Below are positions 46,995 to 55,720 of a stretch of 64,000 nt of DNA, in pieces. Source of the DNA: Pseudomonadota bacterium. GTDB taxonomy: Bacteria; Desulfobacterota; Anaeroferrophillalia; Anaeroferrophillales; Anaeroferrophillaceae. The notes under the pieces were generated by a model. The model was given only the letters and a program-made list of their open reading frames with translations. It ran no database searches and was not told the DNA's origin. Both the position numbers and the translations under genes were made by a program. The stretch covers positions 1 to 64,000 of the forward strand of contig JAYEKE010000093.1 in NCBI GenBank assembly GCA_034660915.1, in the 5' to 3' direction. Positions within the stretch are counted from its first letter, which is position 1. Each line of letters opens with the position of its first letter.

Positions 46995-48761
46995 TTAGTC
47001 CCGGTTCTGATTGCAAACCGGATCAACTTGAATAATTTTATTCCCCTGAAAAGACAGATTGAATAATGTTTTCTCCATTTCACCATCCGGCAAAACCGAG
47101 GTGATACCGGTCACCATCGGGAAGTTCTGCACGGCCAACAACTTTTCGCGTATCGCCTCTGGATTAATTCCCCGATCATCCTGCTGCAATGCAGTCAGAA
47201 CCTGGTGAATCAGCACCATGGTATCGTAGCCATAGGCATCATAAATCGAAGCTGTTTCAACAAACATTGATTCATATTGATCCCGGTATTCAGCCAATTG
47301 CTGTGGTTCAGCACATTCATGGCAGAAAGCATCCACAAACAAAGCTCCATCCACCTGCGCTCCCGCATCCTCGGCAAGTTCTGGTGAATTCCAGCCCCGG
47401 GTACCAAAAAAACGGCTGTCCATAAGATCGTAAAAAGCCAGCTGAGGAACCAGCAATCGGATTCGCTGGTAAAAATCAGGAATAATAATCCCGGAAAAAT
47501 CCAGCTCAAGAATCGGCCGGGGCATGAACTCCTCGTCCTCCCCGGATTTTTCAAACAGTTCTTCTGCCTCCAGACCGATTTCTTTCGCCAGGGTCAGAGC
47601 CGAATCTGATGTCCCGTTTTTCTGATCTTCCACCAAAGCTTCCTGTTCCTTCGCCCAGGATTCATAAGCTTTTTTCTGCCGTTGGTATTCAGCGTACTTT
47701 TCCACCCCGATCAATTCTTTGATACTGCGCCCATAGTCCTTACTGGTCGGGTCATAACTGACAACCCGCACCAGTTCAGCGCCCCACTGCCGCGCGCCTT
47801 CCCTGAATAACTTTGCCGCCTGGCGGCCATAATAGGTGGAAGGATACAATAACGCCAACGAGGTAATACCCAGGCGCCCCACCGCCAGTTCCATAATCTG
47901 TTTCGCTTGATTTTCCATGGTCAGAAAATGCTGAAACACATAATCTCCACGGGACGCGATTCCCGAACGCGGGGTGAGGGTTATAATATCGATTTCTCGA
48001 CTCTCTGCTTCAGCCGCGGCATAAAGAGCTGCCTGCCCGGTCACCGGGCCCACCAGCAGACTGGCACCCTCATCATCAACCAGTTGGCTAACCAGTTCCC
48101 TGGCCCGGCTACTGTCTCCACCGGTATCACGCACCAGGAGTTCTATTCCTGAATCATGACTTTCCAATGGGTTATCATGAAAAACCTCCAAGGCCAGTTC
48201 CATCCCCTGAAGAATTTTATTACCATAATCCGCATATTCTCCAGTCAGGGGCAAAAGACAGCCAACCCTAAAAGACGGTCGTTCAGCCCCCGATAAATAT
48301 GATTGCAGCAACTGTTCATATTGGTATCTTGCGGCTTCTGAGAGGGAACAATTGGTGAGGATATCCTTTAAGACAGGAACATAGTCACCGGCCTGTAACT
48401 GATTTTCATCCAGCGCAACAAAATTTTTTTCCAATACCTGACAGCGCAGCTCATTGTTCTCTTCCCAATCCTTTAAACTTTGCAATGATTCCAAAGACAT
48501 CTTGTCAAGCAAGCGCAGCAGCCACTGATGCAGGTCCGGACGCAATGAATCCAGATAGAAATCGTGAACCTGTTCATACGCCCCCAGATAATCCCCCTCA
48601 AATTCAAGCTGTCTCGCCTGCCGCTCCCATCCAAGTTCAGCCTGGGTGATGGTTGGTTGACGAACCGGAGGGGCGGCACAGGACGACAGACAAAAAACAG
48701 CGAAAATCGCCAGGAACGGAAAGAAAACGTAGCGAGCTACTTTATAAAAGTTCTGGACCAT
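46995..48761 (-). CDS. LpoA-like/periplasmic-binding lipoprotein
   Basis: The 588-residue protein has a lipoprotein signal ending LSSC-AAP, so Cys28 is lipidated. Residues about 30-170 are helical, TPR-like (YLGAYEQVHDFY, SEAARYQYEQLLQSY). Residues about 180-580 are a Peripla_BP_6 fold (VGCLLPLTGEYADYGNKILQG, LVGPVTGQAALYAA, SLALLYPSTYYGRQAAKLF). This arrangement matches LpoA/LppC penicillin-binding-protein activators, and a ligand-binding role is an alternative. A charged insert (about 355-415) rich in Glu and Lys interrupts the fold. The start lies inside the phospholipase-D-like gene, with AGGAG ahead. Confidence 0.8.
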   Translation of the reverse strand: MVQNFYKVARYVFFPFLAIFAVFCLSSCAAPPVRQPTITQAELGWERQARQLEFEGDYLGAYEQVHDFYLDSLRPDLHQWLLRLLDKMSLESLQSLKDWEENNELRCQVLEKNFVALDENQLQAGDYVPVLKDILTNCSLSEAARYQYEQLLQSYLSGAERPSFRVGCLLPLTGEYADYGNKILQGMELALEVFHDNPLESHDSGIELLVRDTGGDSSRARELVSQLVDDEGASLLVGPVTGQAALYAAAEAESREIDIITLTPRSGIASRGDYVFQHFLTMENQAKQIMELAVGRLGITSLALLYPSTYYGRQAAKLFREGARQWGAELVRVVSYDPTSKDYGRSIKELIGVEKYAEYQRQKKAYESWAKEQEALVEDQKNGTSDSALTLAKEIGLEAEELFEKSGEDEEFMPRPILELDFSGIIIPDFYQRIRLLVPQLAFYDLMDSRFFGTRGWNSPELAEDAGAQVDGALFVDAFCHECAEPQQLAEYRDQYESMFVETASIYDAYGYDTMVLIHQVLTALQQDDRGINPEAIREKLLAVQNFPMVTGITSVLPDGEMEKTLFNLSFQGNKIIQVDPVCNQNRD

Positions 48762-49267
48762 ATTTTATTAAACTCCTGTTCATAACGTGAAGCCAGGGAA
48801 ACCGAATCAATCACCAGAAGGTTTTCATAATTCCAGCGTTCGGCGGATACCGTCCAATTATAAGAACCGGTCACCACCAGATGCCCGTCAATCACCGCAA
48901 ACTTATCATGCATCAAACCATAGGAGATTTTCTTTCTTTGACGCCGCAATCCCCGGGCATAGCGGACAGCAATACCCCGTTTAGATAAATAATAGCCTTT
49001 GGAATATTCATTTTCATCATTACCGTCCAGGATCACGGAAATCTTGACCCCCCGTTTCCCGGCTCGGAGGATGGCCTTGGCCACCGTCCGGCTGGTAAAA
49101 TAATAAACCGCTGCCTGAATGCTTTTTTGTGCCTGATCCAGAGCCTGCACCAGCGCCTTTTCAGCCCCGCCATTAGGGCTGAAATACACCACTACCGGAG
49201 GTTTTGCCAGCACCGGAGTCAAAGCCAGAAACAAAATAGCCAGAACCACTAAACAAATCTTCCTCAT
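48737..49267 (-). CDS. Secreted phospholipase D-like (single HKD) protein
   Basis: The 176-residue protein starts with a signal peptide (MRKICLVVLAILFLALTPVLA). One HKD motif is present, MHDKFAVIDGHLVVTGSYNWT, the layout of Nuc-type endonucleases and mitochondrial PLD6, which work as dimers. YYFTSRTVAKAILRAGKRGVKISVILDGND is the companion N-terminal block. The substrate could be phosphodiester in nucleic acid or lipid. The stop lies 25 bases inside the following lipoprotein gene. Confidence 0.85.
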   Translation of the reverse strand: MRKICLVVLAILFLALTPVLAKPPVVVYFSPNGGAEKALVQALDQAQKSIQAAVYYFTSRTVAKAILRAGKRGVKISVILDGNDENEYSKGYYLSKRGIAVRYARGLRRQRKKISYGLMHDKFAVIDGHLVVTGSYNWTVSAERWNYENLLVIDSVSLASRYEQEFNKIWSRTFIK

Positions 49268-49340
49268 TTCTCACCTTTATCGATTATTTATCGGTTATCA
49301 TAATGATTTTTACCGATCATTGTCAAGAATTAGAAAAAAA

Positions 49341-49363
49341 GAAGCCACCTTAACGGCGGCTTC
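49341..49363 (-). terminator. Intrinsic terminator after acd
   Basis: GAAGCCACC and GGCGGCTTC pair with one mismatch around TTAAC. On the - strand the stem is followed by TTTTTTTC. It ends the etfB-etfA-acd transcript, 43 bases after the acd stop. Confidence 0.85.
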
Positions 49364-49405
49364 CGGTAAAGCTCTTCAAATCATTGATTTTACCATAACA
49401 TCTTT

Positions 49406-51139
49406 TCAGGATTCAACCACTTCTTCAGCATCTATAACCGCTTTGTGCAGCAGAAGAAAGCCATCATCATCAGCCAGAATGTAGTCCAGGTTCGACTTCA
49501 CCCGATACAATGCCTTTGAAATATACAATTTTGCCACCGTCTTTTTACGTTCCGACAAAAGAGCCTTTCGACACAGCAGGTAGCCGTTAATAACATCCGT
49601 GGTCATATTGACCAGTCGGGTGGCATGAAATTCCTGATAACCGGCATCCCCTTTATCCTTGATATGGGAAATAGCCATCTCCAGCTGGGTCCGCATTTTC
49701 TGAACCGGCTGAAAAAGTTCGGAAATAACTGAAAAATCACTGTCTTCCTCATACTCATTGAGCCGCTCGGAAAGCACCCCGCCAATCACACCACCCATGG
49801 CGGCCAGCACCTGCAACTGGGTTGTTCCCTCATAAATATTGGTTATCCGGGCATCACGGTAATGGCGTTCCACATCAAATTCTTTGGTATAGCCAACCCC
49901 GCCATGGACCTGGATGGCATCATAACAGACCTTGTTAGCCATCTCGGCGCTGGAACTCTTGGCCAGTGGGGTAAACAAGGAAGCAAAGCGCGTATAGCGC
50001 TTCAGGTCGTCTTTCAGATCAGCAGTCCGTTCAGGATGCTTCTCGATCCGGTCCTCGATGCCTTCCTTGATATCAACAATGCGCGAGGTTTCATAGACCA
50101 GACAGCGGGCCGCTTCAATGGAAATCTTCATTTCGGTCAGCATCTCGGAGATAACCCCAAAATTACGAACTGGTTTTTTAAACTGTTCCCGGTCATTGGC
50201 ATAAGCATAGGCTTCCCGGTAAGCGGCCTCGGCAATACCCACCGACTGGGCCGCCACCGCCAGACGGGCACCATTCATCAGGTAGATGGTATACTTGATC
50301 AGGCCAAGTTTCCGTTTCCCCAGCAATTCCGCTTTGGCATTGGTAAACTGCAGCTCACAGGTCGGTGAACCGGTAATCCCCAGCTTATGTTCAATGCGCC
50401 GAACCTTCATCCCGCCATCACGCTCATAAATAAACAGGGATAATCCCCGGCCGCTGGTCGTCCCCTCTTCAGAGCGGGCCATGACCAGCGAAATATTTCC
50501 ACAGCCATTGGTAATAAAACGTTTCACCCCATTCAATCGCCACTGCCCATTCTCATCCTGAAAAGCCCTGAGCATCACCGACTGCAGATCAGAACCTGCA
50601 TCCGGTTCGGTCAAAGCCATGGAACCAACAATCTCACCGGTGGCAAAACGAGGGAGAAATCTTTCCTTCTGATCTTCAGAACCAAACTTGCAGATGGTGT
50701 CACTCAAACCCTGGAGGCCGAAAACCAGCATCAACGAGGCATCAGCCCGGGAAACCATCTCAATGGCGGCGGAAAAGATAGTCATCGGCATATTGATGCC
50801 GCCATATTTGCGCGGCATGGTAAATCCGGCCAGATCAGCTTGATTAATCCTGGCCACCGCCTCCTGAATTCCCTTGGGATAGGTCACTTCACCATCGGCA
50901 AAGGTCGCCCCCTGTTCATCAACTTCACGGGCCCGGGGGGCGGCAAACTCCCCGGCAATTTCACCGACAATCTCCAACACCCGATCGTAATTATCCTTTG
51001 TATCGCCCTCGTCCCGCGGGGCGTAGGGATAGGCATCCTTTTCGGCAAACCCATCTTCTTTCAAATCAATGATCCGGCTCAAATCCATGCTTTTCATATG
51101 GAAGAGAATATCTGCATTATCACGATAAAAATTTGCCAT
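49406..51139 (-). CDS. Acyl-CoA dehydrogenase
   Basis: The protein is 577 residues, about 190 longer than short-chain enzymes because of a C-terminal extension (about 440-577). FAD and substrate blocks are MALTEPDAGSDLQSV and GVKRFITNGCGN. YDAIQVHGGVGYTKEFDVERHYRDARITNIYEGTTQLQ carries the catalytic-base glutamate in YEGTTQ. It oxidises an acyl-CoA and passes electrons to the ETF encoded just upstream. The acyl substrate is unknown. It is last in the operon. Confidence 0.93.
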   Translation of the reverse strand: MANFYRDNADILFHMKSMDLSRIIDLKEDGFAEKDAYPYAPRDEGDTKDNYDRVLEIVGEIAGEFAAPRAREVDEQGATFADGEVTYPKGIQEAVARINQADLAGFTMPRKYGGINMPMTIFSAAIEMVSRADASLMLVFGLQGLSDTICKFGSEDQKERFLPRFATGEIVGSMALTEPDAGSDLQSVMLRAFQDENGQWRLNGVKRFITNGCGNISLVMARSEEGTTSGRGLSLFIYERDGGMKVRRIEHKLGITGSPTCELQFTNAKAELLGKRKLGLIKYTIYLMNGARLAVAAQSVGIAEAAYREAYAYANDREQFKKPVRNFGVISEMLTEMKISIEAARCLVYETSRIVDIKEGIEDRIEKHPERTADLKDDLKRYTRFASLFTPLAKSSSAEMANKVCYDAIQVHGGVGYTKEFDVERHYRDARITNIYEGTTQLQVLAAMGGVIGGVLSERLNEYEEDSDFSVISELFQPVQKMRTQLEMAISHIKDKGDAGYQEFHATRLVNMTTDVINGYLLCRKALLSERKKTVAKLYISKALYRVKSNLDYILADDDGFLLLHKAVIDAEEVVES

Positions 51140-51149
51140 TATCGGACTC

Positions 51150-52163
51150 CTATGCTTTGGTTTTATAGGCTTTGATCATTTTTGCCAGCACATCCTTGAC
51201 ATCCCCGACGATACCATAGTGGGCGATGGCAAAAATCGGCGCCTGGGGATCTTTGTTGATGGCAATAATCCGCTTGGCTTCCGACATGCCGGCCCGGTGC
51301 TGAATCTGGCCTGAAATACCACAGGCAATATAAAGATTGGGGCGAACCGTGGTTCCCGTCTGGCCAACCTGGTGATCTTTAATCAATACCCCGGAATCCA
51401 CCACCGGCCGGGAACAGCCCAACTCCCCGCCCAGATTCCTGGCCAATTCCCTGACCAGAACCAAACCATCTGGATCACTGGCACCCATACCAGCGGAAAC
51501 AATGATCTGGGCCGCTTTCAGGTTAACCTGTTTTTCCTCGATCACCACCTCCAGAATCTCGGTCAAAAAATCATCATCGGCAACCTGGCAGGGCTCAGCA
51601 ATGATTTTCACCAATTTTTCCGGATCCGGCTCAATCATCTTCATCACCCCTTCCCGCACGGTTGCCATGCTGGGCACGCTCTCGGGAGAAACGATGGTGG
51701 CGACAATATTACCGCCAAAAGCTGGCCGAATCTGCATCAGGGTATTTGCATAATGCACGTCCTTGAGGTCATGCTCACCAATCTGAAGATCGGTACAATC
51801 AGCAGTTAAGCCGCACATCAGGGTCGATGCCACCCGCGGGGCCACATCCCGGCCCATGGTCGTGGCCCCGAAAAGCACTACCCCGGGCTGATATTCCCGG
51901 ACGGTCCGAACCACGGTTTTAGCATAGGGAATAGAGGTAAAATGAGCCAGCCGTTCATCATCGGTGTAATAAACCCGGCCACAACCGTATTGCCCCAGAG
52001 TTTTCAATTCATCATGGAGTTGATATCCCATGGCAACCGCTTCCACTGAACCACCCAGTTTTCCGGCCAGACGATTGGCCGCACTGATCAACTCCAGGCT
52101 GACTTCAGCAATCTTGCCACGCCGGGTTTCAATGAAAACCATCACATTTTTTCCAGTGCCCAT
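51150..52163 (-). CDS. etfA: Electron transfer flavoprotein alpha subunit
   Basis: The ATG at 52163 (MGTGKNVMVFIETRRGKI) follows GGAGCGG and gives 337 residues. The C-terminal FAD domain shows LVRELARNLGGELGCSRPVVDSG, then HQVGQTGTTVRPNLYIACGISGQIQHRAGM, and IAINKDPQAPIF. It takes electrons from the dehydrogenase. It begins 10 bases after etfB. Confidence 0.96.
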   Translation of the reverse strand: MGTGKNVMVFIETRRGKIAEVSLELISAANRLAGKLGGSVEAVAMGYQLHDELKTLGQYGCGRVYYTDDERLAHFTSIPYAKTVVRTVREYQPGVVLFGATTMGRDVAPRVASTLMCGLTADCTDLQIGEHDLKDVHYANTLMQIRPAFGGNIVATIVSPESVPSMATVREGVMKMIEPDPEKLVKIIAEPCQVADDDFLTEILEVVIEEKQVNLKAAQIIVSAGMGASDPDGLVLVRELARNLGGELGCSRPVVDSGVLIKDHQVGQTGTTVRPNLYIACGISGQIQHRAGMSEAKRIIAINKDPQAPIFAIAHYGIVGDVKDVLAKMIKAYKTKA

Positions 52164-52173
52164 TTTCCCGCTC

Positions 52174-53043
52174 CTATCCGATGATATTCTCTTCAATAAG
52201 TTCGTGCATCAAATCGGCAATTCCCGCATCAGTATTCGGGACCTGTTTACTTTCACAAGCCGTCAGCACCACACTTTGGATCTTTTTTACTTTAGTCGGG
52301 GAACCGGACAGTCCACACCGCTCGGGATCCGCGCCGATGGCTTCCACATTCCATTCCTTAATATGGCTGACAACCCCACAAACCCCGGGTGACAGATACG
52401 CTTCATCGTAGGAGGAATTGCAGACCTCTTTACCGATATTTTTATAGGTCATCACCTTTTTGGCGCTGGCTGAGCGCGGTTCATTGGCAACCGAGGTTAC
52501 GGTGAGCAAGACTGGGAAACTGCTCTTGACAATTTCATAGCCATCTTCAACCGAACGTCTGACGGTAATGGAACTATCATCAACCGCCGTTACCGCTGAG
52601 AGACAGGTAAGCTGGTTGATATGAAGTTTTTCCGCTATCTGCGGCCCCACCTGAGCGGTATCCCCGTCAATGGCCTGACGACCACAGAGAATCAGGTCGT
52701 AGTCACCAACTTTTTCAATGGCGCATTTGAGGGCATAAGAGGTTGCCAGAGTGTCGGCCCCGGCAAAGCGGCGATCGGACACCAGAATAACATCATCGGC
52801 ACCCCGATACAGACATTCCTTCAAAACCTCGGCGGCGTTGGGCGGCCCCATGGAAATACAGGTGACCACCCCCCCGACCTGCTCCTTGATTTTCAAAGCC
52901 TCTTCCAGGGCGTTGAGATCCTCCGGATTAAAAATTGCGGGCAGGGCGGCACGGTTTACCGTACCATCCTCTTTCATCGCCTCTCCCGATACATTATGCG
53001 TATCCGGTACCTGTTTAACCGTAACGATGATGTTCAAACCCAT
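52174..53043 (-). CDS. etfB: Electron transfer flavoprotein beta subunit
   Basis: The ATG at 53043 (MGLNIIVTVKQVPDTHN) follows GGAGGTGG and gives 289 residues. NPEDLNALEEALKIKE and LILCGRQAIDGDTAQVGPQIAEKL are ETF-beta signatures. It binds the AMP or the second FAD of the heterodimer. It is the first gene of the operon. Whether the ETF is of the electron-bifurcating type cannot be settled from these motifs. Confidence 0.96.
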   Translation of the reverse strand: MGLNIIVTVKQVPDTHNVSGEAMKEDGTVNRAALPAIFNPEDLNALEEALKIKEQVGGVVTCISMGPPNAAEVLKECLYRGADDVILVSDRRFAGADTLATSYALKCAIEKVGDYDLILCGRQAIDGDTAQVGPQIAEKLHINQLTCLSAVTAVDDSSITVRRSVEDGYEIVKSSFPVLLTVTSVANEPRSASAKKVMTYKNIGKEVCNSSYDEAYLSPGVCGVVSHIKEWNVEAIGADPERCGLSGSPTKVKKIQSVVLTACESKQVPNTDAGIADLMHELIEENIIG

Positions 53044-53757
53044 GAAGTCCACCTCCATAAATCATCAGGTTCAATATTTTTTTACTGAAAACTTGATATT
53101 GCCGCCTGGCTGACAAAATCAGGCACAACTGCATAGCAAAAATCACCTACAAATACAAGCGGTTATATTGTGCACGAAGCCATAGCGATACATAGACAAA
53201 AAAATCTCATATTTTGTTCTCTTATTTAAAAACCAGGTCAGGGGCGTATGGTCTTCCAGGCAGTACTATTACCTGACAGCAGCTGACCGCAATTACCTGT
53301 TGTCATCAACCTGATTTTTCCATTACTCACGGAACAACTGCGTCTTTTCCCGACTGAAAAATCAGCAAATAACCAAAAAAGTCCTCTTTTTCCCACCATG
53401 TCACGGAAACAAGCAAATACTCATGAGAAAAAATCAAGTATTTTTGACATTCAACTTTTTGCGCCGCTATGCACAGGCTACCAATTCACTATTTTCTTTT
53501 ATATTTCAACAGATTGAAAACAAACCCCATAGAGTCATAATCACAAAAAAGTAAGTCCTTCCTATGAACCCGCGGCTCATTTCAACAACAGTTTATCAAT
53601 CATCCCGCTTTGTAAAAAATAATAGCTGTGATACGGTCAGTAACCTGGAAATTCAACATCCCGGCACCGTCATATGCGGGACGAATGATAAAACGCTCTT
53701 AGTTGGGTGAAAAAAATACCTTCTTGACATAGTATCAAATAGTGATATAATATTTTT
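53044..53757. other. Intergenic region, 714 bp
   Basis: This AT-rich stretch separates the etf operon (-) and hicAB (+). No coding frame with family similarity is seen on either strand. A TTGACA near 53450 has no gene downstream. The right end carries the hicA promoter. Confidence 0.4.
53724..53751 (+). promoter_or_regulatory. Sigma70-type promoter of hicAB
   Basis: TTGACA (53724-53729) and TATAAT (53746-53751) are both perfect and separated by 16 bases. The expected transcription start, about 7 bases later, coincides with the GTG start codon at 53758. The message may therefore be leaderless. Confidence 0.65.
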
Positions 53758-54012
53758 GTGAATAAAAAGCAGCGGCGAACTTTAAAACGCATATTCGAAA
53801 AACCTGAACGTTCGGATATTTCTTGGATAGATATTGAATCTATATTCACTGCTCTTGGGGCTGACATTTCAGAGGGTAAAGGTTCACGGGTAAGGGTTGC
53901 ATTCAATGGGGTTCGAGCTATATTTCATCGGCCGCATCCAAATCGAATAACAAATAAGGGTGCAATAAGGTCAGTCCGTAGATTCTTGCAAGAAGCGGGG
54001 GTGAAACCATGA
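53758..54012 (+). CDS. hicA: HicA-type toxin (mRNA interferase)
   Basis: The 84-residue protein starts at GTG. The HicA dsRNA-binding fold is seen in SWIDIESIFTALGADISEGKGSRVRVAFNGVRAIFHRPHP, with the catalytic His in the HRPHP segment. The family end RSVRRFLQEAGVKP confirms full length. It cleaves mRNA when free of HicB. No ribosome-binding site precedes it. The stop overlaps the hicB start by four bases. Confidence 0.9.
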   Translation: MNKKQRRTLKRIFEKPERSDISWIDIESIFTALGADISEGKGSRVRVAFNGVRAIFHRPHPNRITNKGAIRSVRRFLQEAGVKP

Positions 54013-54347
54013 TGGAACATAAAGGATATTTTGCAAAGATTGAATTTGATGACGAGGCTAATACTTTTTACGGAGAAATCATCAATTTGCGAGATGTAAT
54101 CACTTTTGAGGGTGAAACGGTTGAAGAGTTGCGGAAAACTTTTCATGATTCAGTTGAAGATTATCTTGAATTCTGTGCTGAACGAGGAGAAGATCCTGAA
54201 AAACCGTATTCTGGTAAGTTCATAGTTCGTGTAGATCCAGGACTTCATAAAACAATTGCCATACAAGCAAGAATGACAGGGAAAAGCCTTAACGCATGGA
54301 TGAATGAAACTCTTAAGAATATCACCCAACAATCGCATACACGCTGA
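54009..54347 (+). CDS. hicB: HicB-type antitoxin
   Basis: The 112-residue protein has the HicB N-terminal fold (YFAKIEFDDEANTFYGEIINLRDVITFEGETVEELRKTFHDSVEDYLEFC). A ribbon-helix-helix domain follows (GKFIVRVDPGLHKTIAIQARMTGKSLNAWMNETLK), which should bind the hicAB operator. ATG at 54009 or 54012 both fit. It neutralises HicA. Confidence 0.92.
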   Translation: MMEHKGYFAKIEFDDEANTFYGEIINLRDVITFEGETVEELRKTFHDSVEDYLEFCAERGEDPEKPYSGKFIVRVDPGLHKTIAIQARMTGKSLNAWMNETLKNITQQSHTR

Positions 54348-54868
54348 CACCAAAAGCTACGCTGTTTTTTCACCTTCCTTAGGGTTCACGCAAAAATAAA
54401 TGAGGAGATATGAGGTGTGATATGGACATTTAGGGAAGTGATCTGATTGAATGCAACCGCAGGCGTAGTAATGCTACGTTGAGGATTGCGTGATTGAAGA
54501 TCGCTTTTATAAATGTTCAGAGTGTGCCTCAAAATGCTAAGTTATTTTTGTGTGAGCCCTTAGCCCAATCTTTGCAGGGTTTCATCCAGCGGTATGCCGT
54601 GGAAGCCAAACCCTTTTTCCGGATAAACCGCAGCAGTCAAAATCTCATATTGCCGGCGGCGGTGATTCTGCAGGATAAACGAGAGGGAATATCGCAAGGA
54701 GAAAAACTGAGATTACTTTATAGACACTGTTGACACAGCCGAAAAAGGTGTTTTTGCTGCCGATACCGACATTAACAAAGGCAATTGCAAACGAGGCTGA
54801 CCTGCAGGAAGTGGAGCAGAAGGTGCTGGACATTATGAAGATCTGATCGCGGGAACGAGACCAGGCTA
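54348..54868. other. Intergenic region with a short degenerate coding trace
   Basis: Bases 54445-54520 carry a degenerate copy of the GGCGTAC repeat (AGGCGTAGTAATGCTACG). From about 54730 to 54846 a frame opens from a TTG and reads ...LPIPTLTKAIANEADLQEVEQKVLDIMKI before TGA. This could be the C-terminal trace of a lost larger gene; the family is not recognised. Nothing else is supported. Confidence 0.35.
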
Positions 54869-55567
54869 TTATTCTTTGAGTTCGATGTGGAGTTCTCCTT
54901 CCCTGATGGTAATGGATTCCACCCCATCAGAGAATGCTTGCCAAAACCCCTGATCAGAACCGAATTCTTTGACCAGATCAACATTTTTAAGGCCGCCAAG
55001 CCAAGCGGCAGGCACGGGAACACCCATGATACTGACACCCCGAATTTTCACTATCGGTCTCTGATCACGGTACGCCAGTTCCAATCCTGCCCGAACCCGC
55101 AACGTTTTACCGCCAAACAACGGAAAATCCGGATCAACCGGCAGCAGGAGTCTGGCACTGACCAGATCTTCTGACAGATCAATAGCCACTTTCCGAGCCA
55201 GATCAGTATTTTTTGCCAGAAGACCATTGAGTTCACGTTCACTCAAGTTAATCTCCCTTGAAGCCCCCTTCTCACTGTAGGCTTCAGGTTTCAATCTGCC
55301 ATCAGACAGCCAATCATTCTTTTGCGGCTTTGAGTTTGAGGCTTTTGGCACCGGCAGTGGCTTATAACCCGGGCGTTCAAATTGTTCCAGCTTGCGCTCC
55401 AGCCGTTTTTCTTCCTGCTGACTCAAAACCACCGGTTTAAACGGACGGGGAAAGAACCAGGCCCTGGCCGCAAAGATTGTTCCGGCAACAGCAACAATCA
55501 TCACCAGGACGGCAATACCGAAAACCTGCAGGCCTGAGAAACCTTTTTTGCTTTCTTGCCGGGTCAT
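54869..55567 (-). CDS. Membrane-anchored protein of unknown function
   Basis: The 232-residue protein has a single N-terminal membrane segment (LQVFGIAVLVMIVAVAGTIFAA), a proline- and lysine-rich spacer (about 40-95) and a compact C-terminal domain (about 100-230). That domain is beta-rich and starts INLSERELNGLLAKNTDL, a style seen in YpmS/LmeA-like lipid-binding folds, which is only a resemblance. It should face the periplasm. GGAG precedes the ATG. It is divergent from the MBL-fold gene. Confidence 0.7.
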   Translation of the reverse strand: MTRQESKKGFSGLQVFGIAVLVMIVAVAGTIFAARAWFFPRPFKPVVLSQQEEKRLERKLEQFERPGYKPLPVPKASNSKPQKNDWLSDGRLKPEAYSEKGASREINLSERELNGLLAKNTDLARKVAIDLSEDLVSARLLLPVDPDFPLFGGKTLRVRAGLELAYRDQRPIVKIRGVSIMGVPVPAAWLGGLKNVDLVKEFGSDQGFWQAFSDGVESITIREGELHIELKE

Positions 55568-55706
55568 GAAATTTTCTCCGGATAAATGGAATTTAAGGAT
55601 AAATTATCCTATAATTAAATTGTCGGATTGTCAAATGATCACCTTGGTGCCGTTGATCGACATATTCGAGCGTTTTCTTTAAAAGATCCACCTAATCTCT
55701 ACCGAA

Positions 55707-55714
55707 GGGGGGGG
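55707..55714 (+). promoter_or_regulatory. G8 tract serving as ribosome-binding site
   Basis: AAGGGGGGGG ends 6 bases before the ATG of the MBL-fold gene. It is the only Shine-Dalgarno-like sequence there. A run of eight identical bases at this place could change length by slippage and alter spacing. Confidence 0.4.
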
Positions 55715-55720
55715 TAACCG

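Noticed and set aside
54494-54733. 79-codon frame on the + strand
   Set aside because: No ribosome-binding site and no family similarity; it runs through a repeat-like region.
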